DNA of 64,000 nt, taken from contig CAITUY010000223.1 of assembly GCA_903895695.1 (NCBI GenBank), positions 21,091 through 85,090 of the forward strand, written 5' to 3'. Each line of letters opens with the position of its first letter. Within the stretch, counting starts at the first letter, position 1. The DNA is from an uncultured bacterium. GTDB taxonomy: Bacteria; Verrucomicrobiota; Kiritimatiellia; CAIKKV01; CAITUY01. Both the position numbers and the translations under genes were made by a program. Of the stretch, positions 1 to 6,073 are shown piece by piece. The notes under the pieces are model-generated. The model did no database searches, was not told where the DNA came from, and saw only the letters and a program-made list of their open reading frames with translations.

Positions 1-526
1 TGGCATACAGCCGCCGGGCCAGGGCGCTGTCGCCGCGCTTGACGCCCAGGATGTGACCGGTCATGGCGGCGCCAAAGCAGTTGGAGAGGACCTGGTTGTC
101 AAATGAGCGGGCACGCCCCTGCAACTGGTCCATCGGGATCAGGTGGGCGAAATCCAAAGCGGCCGCCTCGAACGCCTCCTTCTCCGATGGCGCCAGGAGG
201 TCGGTGTCGGCGATCCAGTCATAGAACGCCATCAGCCGCCCCACAGGCGCCGAGGCGGTATGCGTATTCAGTTGCACATCCCAGCTCAACAGGGCCGCCT
301 TCTCGGTGGCCGTGAACTGGATGAACACGTCGCGGGCCAGTTTGCGGTAGACGTCTTCGCCGGTCACGAGGAAGGCGAGGATGCTGTAGGAGGAGCACCA
401 GAACGGATTGTGCCGCGCCAGCAGCAGGAAGTGCCGCCACAGGGGCTCCAGCGCCGGCGAAGGCGCACGAAACTTGGCGCGTAGCTCCTCAATCGTCTGT
501 CCCGTCAGGAATAACCGGTCATTCAC
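1..526 (-). CDS. Alpha/alpha-toroid-like protein, N-terminal part (gene runs off the window)
   Basis: An open minus-strand frame of 175 codons starts at a GTG (526-524) and is still open at base 1. It begins VNDRLFLTGQTIEELR and includes HNPFWCSSYSILAFLVTGED, DWIADTDLLAPSEKEAFE and SFDNQVLSNCFGAAMTGHIL. An AAAGGGA-like ribosome site lies just upstream of the GTG, and no ATG is available upstream in frame. The helix-rich pattern with HNPF and a SFDNQ segment resembles the N-terminal toroid of heparinase II/III-like or alginate-lyase-like proteins, so a polysaccharide lyase or related enzyme is possible. No catalytic residue can be assigned in this part, and no signal peptide is present in the visible N-terminus. 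Reality of the gene is fairly sure; function is a guess. Confidence 0.6.
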   Translation of the reverse strand, partial: MNDRLFLTGQTIEELRAKFRAPSPALEPLWRHFLLLARHNPFWCSSYSILAFLVTGEDVYRKLARDVFIQFTATEKAALLSWDVQLNTHTASAPVGRLMAFYDWIADTDLLAPSEKEAFEAAALDFAHLIPMDQLQGRARSFDNQVLSNCFGAAMTGHILGVKRGDSALARRLYA

Positions 527-837
527 AATAATCCCTTTCTGCTCAACCGTCGCAATATCGGTTCTATATCGGGCAGAGTCAACACCGGCCGGTAGGCGGA
601 AGCACGCGGCCGGTCGCTGGCCAACAAGAAGAAACCGCCCGAGTACAGGCCTTCGGAGCAATGGATTGATGATCAGAATGCGGAATGATATAAACAGAAG
701 TATGAATAGGCGCCTTACCCGGACTGGCCGAATGTCACGTGAACCGGACGCTGGTTTCGTCCCCGGGACGCCCGCGAGTCGTTTGAGTCTCGTTTGGCCC
801 CTTACCGAAGAGGTCGCAGCCCTGAGCAAAGAACACC
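527..837. other. Intergenic stretch between the toroid-like gene and the nucleotidyltransferase relic
   Basis: About 310 bases with no convincing gene. It holds the minus-strand promoter at 554-582 and a short self-complementary ACCGGCCGGT at 586-595. Frames open here on the plus strand have no recognisable protein pattern and look like shadow reading of GC-rich DNA. Confidence 0.5.
554..582 (-). promoter_or_regulatory. Predicted sigma70-type promoter of the toroid-like gene
   Basis: On the minus strand TTGACT (582-577) and GATATT (559-554) are separated by exactly 17 bases. This places transcription start near 547, giving a leader of about 20 bases before the GTG at 526. Match is 5/6 and 4/6 to the consensus. 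Confidence 0.5.
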
Positions 838-972
838 ATGCTGAACGAAGACTACAGAGACATATTGCAGTCCTCAGCCGGCGAGCACGTTAAGTTCCTC
901 CTGGTGGGCGCTTACGTTCTGGCTGCCCACGGGTATCCTCGGGCCACCATGCATATCAATATTCATGGATGA
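838..972 (+). pseudogene. Relic of a MNT/AbiEii-type nucleotidyltransferase gene (N-terminus only)
   Basis: ATG at 838 opens a 44-codon frame, MLNEDYRDILQ... with FLLVGAYVLAAHGYPRATM, ending in HINIHG and TGA at 970. The segment FLLVGAY.LAAHGYPRAT is the characteristic start of small minimal nucleotidyltransferases, in which it is followed by the metal-binding D-I-D-x-W motif. Here that motif reads H-I-N-I-H, both aspartates are lost, and translation stops immediately, so nothing catalytic can remain. Family members are usually well over 100 residues. I read this as a decayed toxin-antitoxin-like or defence-type gene, consistent with the other toxin-antitoxin remains just downstream. Confidence 0.65.
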
Positions 973-1594
973 GAGTCAGCAAGTGCAGCGACGCACGCCC
1001 TTTCCAAGGTGGGGGCATTTCCTCTGTCTCTTGCAGATCTTTTTCCTCGCGTCAGTGGTTGCCACTAGTCTGCCGACACCCGGTGAATGGTCCGACTACA
1101 GATCGCAGTGGATGCCGTCCGCGGCCCTCGCGACCGTGTCACTTGTGCTCTGCGTCGCCACCCACTGGCTATACCGGCGCCCCTCACTCCTCTTCAAGTT
1201 GCAGGCCATTGCGCTCTGGCTCTTGTTCGGCTACATGTGCGGCGAATCGCTGCTGCCCCTTTATGAGTCCGCGACGTTCTTCCGTGAACTGCACAGGCGG
1301 CACGAAATGAGACAGAGTAACTTGCCGAACCAGCCGGGGGAACCACTCAGATGGCTGAGAACTGCCAGCTGCCTGCGAACTAGCGTCGCTCCGCTCCGCA
1401 GTTCGAAGCGGACTTTCGCAGAAGAAATAATGATGAGTGGCGAGAGGATGATACATCGGGTTCCGAGGTATGAAGCACGGGGAATCAGGCGATCGGGAGC
1501 AAAGCGTCGAGAACGACTACGATCCGCCGGCGACAGTCGAGATCGGCGACCACCTCCGGCCGCGCAGCCAGATCATTTTGTCCTTCCGCACTGA
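965..1594 (+). CDS. Hypothetical membrane protein, doubtful C-terminal half
   Basis: ATG at 965 overlaps the stop of the nucleotidyltransferase relic and opens 209 codons. Residues about 18-36 (FLCLLQIFFLASVVATSLP), 52-69 and 79-97 are three clear hydrophobic segments, with a charged RELHRRHEM stretch after the third. From about residue 125 on the sequence becomes rich in Arg, Ser and Pro and looks like out-of-frame reading, so the original protein may have ended earlier or been frameshifted. No ribosome site is evident, so translation could depend on the preceding relic. Family not recognised; it may be a host gene fragment stranded by the same rearrangement that destroyed the relic. Confidence 0.35.
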   Translation: MDESQQVQRRTPFPRWGHFLCLLQIFFLASVVATSLPTPGEWSDYRSQWMPSAALATVSLVLCVATHWLYRRPSLLFKLQAIALWLLFGYMCGESLLPLYESATFFRELHRRHEMRQSNLPNQPGEPLRWLRTASCLRTSVAPLRSSKRTFAEEIMMSGERMIHRVPRYEARGIRRSGAKRRERLRSAGDSRDRRPPPAAQPDHFVLPH

Positions 1595-1619
1595 CCGTAT
1601 GGTTCGGCCCGAAAATGAA

Positions 1620-1648
1620 TTGATGGGCCACAGGAGCTGCCGTAGACT
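1620..1648 (+). promoter_or_regulatory. Predicted promoter of the first toxin-antitoxin operon (leaderless)
   Basis: TTGATG (1620-1625), a 17-base spacer and TAGACT (1643-1648). The usual 6-7 base distance puts transcription start at about 1655, which is the A of the antitoxin ATG. The antitoxin has no Shine-Dalgarno site, so a leaderless mRNA is the simplest reading. Confidence 0.5.
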
Positions 1649-1654
1649 GATCCC

Positions 1655-1882
1655 ATGAGCACGGTTAAGGAAATCGAGGCAGCCATCGGTGAACTGCCCC
1701 GCAACGACTTCTTCGAGTTGATCTCGTGGATCAAAGGTCAGTTCGAGGACGAGTGGGACCGCCAGATCGAAGATGATGTGAAAGCCGGAAGGCTTGATCA
1801 CCTCGCACGCGAGGCGCTCGCCGAGTACCATGCTGGTCGCACACGGCCTTTTCCCCCCGATGAAAAGCCGTGCAACCAGTAG
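1655..1882 (+). CDS. Antitoxin of a RelE/ParE-type toxin-antitoxin pair
   Basis: 75 residues starting MSTVKEIEAAIGELPRNDF and containing EDEWDRQIEDDVKAGRLDHL. This is the common small antitoxin that pairs with RelE/ParE-like toxins: an N-terminal helical stretch with the ELPR..F motif, then a W-D-R-Q-I-E-x-D-V-x-A-G-R-L-D segment and a flexible tail that wraps the toxin. It overlaps the downstream toxin by 23 bases, the usual antitoxin-first order. Expected role is neutralising the toxin and, with it, repressing the operon. The start is set by the family length and by the promoter ending 6 bases upstream; no ribosome site is seen, suggesting leaderless translation. Confidence 0.8.
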   Translation: MSTVKEIEAAIGELPRNDFFELISWIKGQFEDEWDRQIEDDVKAGRLDHLAREALAEYHAGRTRPFPPDEKPCNQ

Positions 1883-2120
1883 GTTTTGGAGCCATCACGG
1901 ACGTCTTCCAGAGGACATTCGCCGTGCTGCTCTGAAGCAGTATCGCCTCTGGCTTCAGAATCCCCGCCATCCGTCCCTCCAATTCAAGAAGGTGCAAGCG
2001 TTCTGGTCGGCCAGAATCACAGACGACTACCGCGCCCTTGGTGTCTTGGAGGCGGACACCGTGATCTGGTTCTGGATCGGCACGCATGAGGAATACGAAC
2101 GCCTAATCAAGGGAACGTAG
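1860..2120 (+). CDS. RelE/ParE-type toxin
   Basis: 86 residues starting MKSRATSRFWSHHGRLP, with QYRLWLQNPRHPSLQFKK, FWSARITDDYRALGVL and a C-terminal VIWFWIGTHEEYERLI. The order (R.FW..Y/H..LP..I...A, NPRHPSLQFK, W..R....YRAL, W.WIG.H..Y..L) is that of plasmid-stabilisation RelE/ParE-fold toxins, which act as mRNA interferases or gyrase poisons. The conserved YRAL arginine and the IG.H.EY histidine/tyrosine are present, so it looks intact. The ATG at 1860 lies inside the antitoxin gene; a longer frame start at 1794 would add unrelated residues. Which of the two activities it has cannot be told from sequence alone. Confidence 0.8.
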   Translation: MKSRATSRFWSHHGRLPEDIRRAALKQYRLWLQNPRHPSLQFKKVQAFWSARITDDYRALGVLEADTVIWFWIGTHEEYERLIKGT

Positions 2121-2147
2121 AACCGAACCATCCGAGGCGATTCTCAA

Positions 2148-2164
2148 CCCGCGCTGGACGCGGG
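2148..2164. terminator. Small stem-loop after the toxin gene
   Basis: CCCGCG, a 5-base loop and CGCGGG form a perfect 6-bp stem 27 bases after the toxin stop. There is no T-run, so it may only be a weak terminator or mRNA-stabilising end. Confidence 0.3.
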
Positions 2165-2324
2165 TCCCGAACGCCTCGATGGCGCCGTTCGCAGACGGAA
2201 TGACGATGAATGGGGAGCGGATCGCACCTCGCTGTTGCAGAGAACCTACAACGTAGTTTCATTGTAATCATGAATCCGCTACGGTTCGCATGGACGCAGC
2301 CAAAGATCACCCGGGAGGTCAACT

Positions 2325-2543
2325 ATGAAAGCCGAATATGATCTGGCGAAAATGAAAAGCCGCCGCAACCCCTACGTCAGGTGGTTGAAAAAGCAGCTTA
2401 CCATCCGCATGGGACTGGACATCATCGAGCACTTCAAACGGATGGCCGAGGAGACCGGCATTCCATACCAGAACCTCATTAACCTCTACCTGCGCGACTG
2501 TGTTCAGTCGCAACGGAAGCTTCACTTGAGGTGGGCGTCCTGA
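2325..2543 (+). CDS. Orphan BrnA/CopG-like antitoxin
   Basis: 72 residues beginning MKAEYDLAKMKSRRNPYVRW, then KKQLTIRMGLDIIEHFKRMA and EETGIPYQNLINLYLRDC. The MKAEYD..KMK.R.NPY start and the TIR....I.YF...A...GIPYQ.LIN.YLRDC ribbon-helix-helix pattern are those of BrnA/CopG-type antitoxins, which normally follow a BrnT/RelE-like toxin gene. No intact toxin precedes it; only a 23-codon frame at 2270-2341 (MNPLRFAWTQPK...) could be a toxin start fragment. GGGAGG at 2313-2318 with a 6-base spacer fixes the start. Probably a solitary survivor that acts as a DNA-binding repressor or is inert. Confidence 0.7.
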   Translation: MKAEYDLAKMKSRRNPYVRWLKKQLTIRMGLDIIEHFKRMAEETGIPYQNLINLYLRDCVQSQRKLHLRWAS

Positions 2544-2586
2544 AGAAGCATTTGCCCACCCATATGAGTCGCAGGAGCAACACACC

Positions 2587-3666
2587 ATGAGCATCGCTTT
2601 TGACCAGGACCGCTGGAACAAGATCCGACAGGATTACCAACTTTGGTGGGACGGCAAGCTGAAGCGCCCGCTGATCCATATCACCTCGGGCGGACACCAA
2701 CCCGGACGCCCCGAACCGACCCTGCGCCCGCAGGGGTTTACGTCGCACTATGACCCATCCGTCACCCCCGAGGCCATCGTGGACCGGTGGGACTACGACC
2801 TCTCCAGGCAGACCTGGCTCGGCGACGGCTTCCCCAGCATCTGGCCGAACTTCGGACCCGGCGTGGCCGCCGCCTTTCTGGGCGCCGATATCCAGAACAC
2901 CCCGCACTCGTCCTGGTTCGTTCCGCGCGAGATGAAGGAACCCCGGGACCTGCGCCTCGCCTACCAGCCCCAAAACCCCTGGTTGGAACGGGTCAAGGCG
3001 CTCTGCCGCCTCTCGATGGAACGCTGGCAGGGGCAGGTCCAGGTGGGTATGACGGACCTGGGCGGCAACCTCGATATCGTGTCCAGCTTCCGCCCCAGCG
3101 AGACGCTACTGCTCGACCTCTACGACCAGCCGGCCGAGGTCAACCGTCTCACGTGGGAAGCCCACGAGCAATGGTGGCGCTATTTCGCGGAGATCAATGC
3201 GGTTCTCCAGCCCATCAACCCGGGCTACACGGCTTGGACGCCCATCTTCTCTCAAACGCCGTACTACATGCTGCAGTGCGACTTCTGTTACATGATCGGG
3301 CCGCAGATGTTTGACGAATTCGTCAAGCCCGAGCTGGTCGCCTCCTGCCGCAAGCTGGCGCACGCGTTCTACCACCTCGACGGCGTCGGCCAACTCCCGC
3401 ACCTGGACTCGTTGCTGGCGATCAAGGAACTCAAGGGCGTGCAGTGGATTCCGGGCGACGGCAAACCCGATATGCGCCACTGGCCCGACGTCTACCGCCG
3501 GATCCGCAAAGCCGGCAAGCTCGTGCAGCTCTTTGGTCCGCCTGAAGTCCTGGATGCCGTTGTCGAGCAGGTCGGTTCACCCGAGGGCCTGATTCTCTTC
3601 ACGTGGTCCGATCCCGCCAAGGAAAAGGAAACCCGGGCCTGGTTGAAGCGTTACGGAGCGGAATAA
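2587..3666 (+). CDS. Uroporphyrinogen decarboxylase-fold protein without the zinc motif
   Basis: 359 residues, full URO-D-like length, opening MSIAFDQDRWNKIRQDYQLW. Downstream segments such as DLGGNLDIVSSFRPSETLLL, the W..Y/F region near 190-200 and FYHLDGVGQLPHLDSLLAIK followed by GVQWIPGDG are typical of the divergent URO-D superfamily found in glycan-rich PVC genomes. In corrinoid:CoM methyltransferases of this superfamily the loop reads H-x-C with a second Cys later; here it is H263-L-D265 and no matching second Cys is present, so a zinc-thiolate methyltransferase role is unlikely. Heme synthesis is also unlikely because such divergent members are not HemE. AGGAG at about 2571-2575 supports the start. 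The gene is transcribed alone and converges on the epimerase operon. Substrate unknown. Confidence 0.75.
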   Translation: MSIAFDQDRWNKIRQDYQLWWDGKLKRPLIHITSGGHQPGRPEPTLRPQGFTSHYDPSVTPEAIVDRWDYDLSRQTWLGDGFPSIWPNFGPGVAAAFLGADIQNTPHSSWFVPREMKEPRDLRLAYQPQNPWLERVKALCRLSMERWQGQVQVGMTDLGGNLDIVSSFRPSETLLLDLYDQPAEVNRLTWEAHEQWWRYFAEINAVLQPINPGYTAWTPIFSQTPYYMLQCDFCYMIGPQMFDEFVKPELVASCRKLAHAFYHLDGVGQLPHLDSLLAIKELKGVQWIPGDGKPDMRHWPDVYRRIRKAGKLVQLFGPPEVLDAVVEQVGSPEGLILFTWSDPAKEKETRAWLKRYGAE

Positions 3667-3752
3667 GCCGCGCCCTTGTGCTTTCTGTCCTCACGGCGGG
3701 CGCTTGGTAGCCTGACGGACCTGCGTCTCGGCAGGGCCGCAGACAGCCTCTA

Positions 3753-3814
3753 CCGGCGGGGACCGCCGGCTCCAAATCGTGCCTGACGGGATTTGGAGCC
3801 GGCCATCCCTGGCC
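3753..3814. repeat. Cluster of three palindromes between convergent genes
   Basis: CCGGCGG/CCGCCGG (3753-3769), then a perfect 14-bp stem GCCGGCTCCAAATC (3765-3778) pairing with 3790-3803 around an 11-base loop, then GGCCA/TGGCC (3801-3814). The stems share bases, so alternative folds compete. Position between a plus and a minus gene fits a bidirectional terminator or a REP-like element; no T-run follows. Confidence 0.55.
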
Positions 3815-3858
3815 GGTGGATACTGAGAGTGCCCATCGGACCTAAGATCGACGTGCTG

Positions 3859-5034
3859 CTAGGCCGGCGTTTCTTCGAGGAGTTTCCAGCAGTACCACTG
3901 CATCCGGGGATGATGGAAGAAGCTCTTCCACAGGTTGCCCTTCAGCGGCACTGAGACCCGGCCGTCGCGGTGCAGGTAACCGTACCACTCGCCGTGCTCG
4001 GGGTCGGCAAAATGCGCGTGGCTCCAGTCGTGCACCCGGCGATGCATCCGCGCATACTTGTCGTCGCCGGTCAGCTTCCAGGCCAGCAGCGTGGCGATGA
4101 TTGCCTCGTCATGCGGCCACCAGAATTTCATGTCGTGCCAATACTCCTGGACCGGTTTTCCGTACACGTCCCGGAAGTAGAAGATGCCCCCGAACGCGTC
4201 GTCCCAACCCCGTTCCCACATCCAGTCGAGCATGTCGAGTCCGAGCCGCACCAGGGACGCGTCGCCGCGATGTTTACCCTCGTGCAAGATGAACCATGCC
4301 CCCTCGATGGCATGGCCGGGGTTCAGGGTCCGCCCGTCGAAATGGTCGACAATCCCGCCGTCCGGGCTGACCGCCTCCATGACGCAGCGGAGGTCCGGCT
4401 TGACGAACCAGCGCCGAATCTCGTCGATGCAGCGGTCGATCCACCCCCGCAGGCCGGGGTCGTCGCCAAGATTAGCGCGCAGTTCCTGGGCCGTGACGAG
4501 GGTGATCATGCGCGGGCCCATGCCGATCATGGGCCGGGTGTCGGTGAACTTCGGCGGCATCAGCCCCGGGGTAAAATTCCACCGGACGAACTGCTCGAAC
4601 AGTTCGCGCGCACGGCGGGCGGACCGCTCGTCGCCCGTGGCGCGGGCATAGGCCGCGTGCGCAATGGCGGCGAACGATTCGCTGAACGCATAGCGACGCT
4701 TGCGGATCGGCCGGCCGTCGCGAGTGACGTGGAAGAACATGCGGCCGTCCGCGTCGAAGCAATGCCGGTCGATGAACTCCAGCCCGCTCCTCGCCCACTC
4801 CAGCCACTCGGGCCGCTTCTCGACACTGTTGTAGAGCGTCAGGAGCATCCACGCCATTCGCCCCTGCACCCAGACGGACTTGTCCGAGTCCAGCAGCGTT
4901 CCGTCGCGGTCAAAGCAATGCAGGAACCCGCCCTGCTCGACGTCCACCGCCCTTGGAAACCAAAACGGAACGGTGTCGTCGAGCAGGCCCCGGCGATAGC
5001 CTTCGCGCAGTTCGACCAGGGCATCGCTATTCAT
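3859..5034 (-). CDS. AGE-family epimerase/isomerase (N-acylglucosamine 2-epimerase-like)
   Basis: 391 residues, the usual length of the AGE (renin-binding protein) family of alpha/alpha-barrel enzymes that epimerise or isomerise sugars such as N-acetylglucosamine, mannose or cellobiose. Recognisable family landmarks are WVQGRMAWMLLTLYN near residue 54, YAFSESFAAIAHAAYA near 115, the R/H-containing LNPGHAIEGAWFIL near 245, KFWWPHDEAIIATLLAW near 325, and the C-terminal GNLWKSFFHHPRMQWYC. Histidines in the NPGH, WPHDE and FHHPR segments correspond to the catalytic histidines of the family. It is the last gene of the nine-gene operon, 19 bases after the oxidoreductase stop. Cytoplasmic; it presumably converts a sugar released by the upstream hydrolases. 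The exact sugar cannot be read from sequence. Confidence 0.85.
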   Translation of the reverse strand: MNSDALVELREGYRRGLLDDTVPFWFPRAVDVEQGGFLHCFDRDGTLLDSDKSVWVQGRMAWMLLTLYNSVEKRPEWLEWARSGLEFIDRHCFDADGRMFFHVTRDGRPIRKRRYAFSESFAAIAHAAYARATGDERSARRARELFEQFVRWNFTPGLMPPKFTDTRPMIGMGPRMITLVTAQELRANLGDDPGLRGWIDRCIDEIRRWFVKPDLRCVMEAVSPDGGIVDHFDGRTLNPGHAIEGAWFILHEGKHRGDASLVRLGLDMLDWMWERGWDDAFGGIFYFRDVYGKPVQEYWHDMKFWWPHDEAIIATLLAWKLTGDDKYARMHRRVHDWSHAHFADPEHGEWYGYLHRDGRVSVPLKGNLWKSFFHHPRMQWYCWKLLEETPA

Positions 5035-5053
5035 GGCACGCTATCCGGCCGCG

Positions 5054-6073
5054 TCAGACAGAGGCAATCACCTTCACTTCGTGGCGGTCGCGCGCCGCCT
5101 CTTCCGCGGCAAACACCGGCATCACCGCCCGCGCGCCGTCGGTAAGCGACGGGTAGTTCGGGCTACCGGCGCGGATGGCCTGGCGCCATTCGTTCAAGTT
5201 GGCGTAATCGTGCGTCGGCTCGGCGTCCGGAACCGTGAGAGGCACGCGCTCCTCGCGGGGGCCCCGGAGCCGTTCCTGGAACCACGCCTTGCGCTCGTGC
5301 GTGTTCATGTAGAGCGTACCCTTGGTCCCGAAAATGCGCAGTTCGTGGCAGTACGCCGTGACGTGGTAGCAGTTGAGCGTGCCGGTCATCCCACTCTCGT
5401 GGCGCAGCAACACATTGGCCACGTCCGCCGTCTGCGTTACCGGGTTGGCGTCATAGCGCATCATGGCTTGCACGGCCGCGACCGGGCCGAAGAGCCAGTT
5501 CAGTTGGTGCAGCGCATGAACGCCGCACTGGAACAGCATGCCGCCCGGGTTACGGTCGGCCAGGCCGCGCCAGTCGCCCGCCTTGATCTCCAGGCCGCCG
5601 GAGTGCGAGGTGTTCTCCTCGTAGGTGGCGATCGTGCCCAACCGTCCGCTGTCCATGGTCTCGCGGGCCAACCGGAGCAGCCCGTCGGTGGGACAATGGT
5701 TATGCCCCGTCCCGACCACCTTGCCCGTCTCGCGCTGCACGCGGTACAACTCGGCCACCTCGGCCGCGCTGGGACACAGCGGCTTCTCGACGAACACGTG
5801 CAGCCCGGCCCGCATCGCGGCGATGCTAAGCGCGGCATGCGAGTCGGCGCCCGTGCTCACGACAATGCCCTCCAGGCCGGGGTGCTTGAGCATGGCGTTG
5901 AAATCGGTATATGACTTCGCCCCCTCTTCCTGCGCCGCCTTCGCCAGCCACTCCGCATTGCGGTCGCAGACGGCCGCGATACGGAAGTTCCCGGACTGCC
6001 GCATCAAGTGGCGCCGGTGCGCACCAAAGTTGGCGACGCCAATCATCCCCACCGTCAACACGGAATCACTCAT
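5054..6073 (-). CDS. Gfo/Idh/MocA-family NAD(P)-dependent oxidoreductase
   Basis: 339 residues with an N-terminal Rossmann domain starting VGMIGVANFGAHRRHL and containing VSTGADSHAALSIAAMRAG and the diagnostic E96-K97-P98 motif, whose lysine binds cofactor and substrate. The C-terminal half has the mixed beta-sheet domain of Gfo/Idh/MocA proteins, including GGMLFQCGVHALHQLNWLFG, where GVHALH matches the family's G..D/H...H catalytic stretch. These enzymes oxidise or reduce sugars, cyclitols and glycosides; some remove glycosidic bonds by oxidation-elimination. Its ATG overlaps the stop of the preceding gene by four bases (ATGA), so translation is coupled. No signal peptide. Likely acts with the AGE epimerase next door on a sugar released in the cytoplasm. 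Confidence 0.85.
   Translation of the reverse strand: MSDSVLTVGMIGVANFGAHRRHLMRQSGNFRIAAVCDRNAEWLAKAAQEEGAKSYTDFNAMLKHPGLEGIVVSTGADSHAALSIAAMRAGLHVFVEKPLCPSAAEVAELYRVQRETGKVVGTGHNHCPTDGLLRLARETMDSGRLGTIATYEENTSHSGGLEIKAGDWRGLADRNPGGMLFQCGVHALHQLNWLFGPVAAVQAMMRYDANPVTQTADVANVLLRHESGMTGTLNCYHVTAYCHELRIFGTKGTLYMNTHERKAWFQERLRGPREERVPLTVPDAEPTHDYANLNEWRQAIRAGSPNYPSLTDGARAVMPVFAAEEAARDRHEVKVIASV

Noticed and set aside
408..893. 161-codon plus frame before the nucleotidyltransferase relic
   Set aside because: Arg-rich, crosses the toroid-like gene on the other strand, no domain pattern.
2270..2341. 23-codon frame MNPLRFAWTQPK before the orphan antitoxin
   Set aside because: Could be a BrnT-toxin start fragment, but too short and degenerate to be called a gene or pseudogene with confidence.
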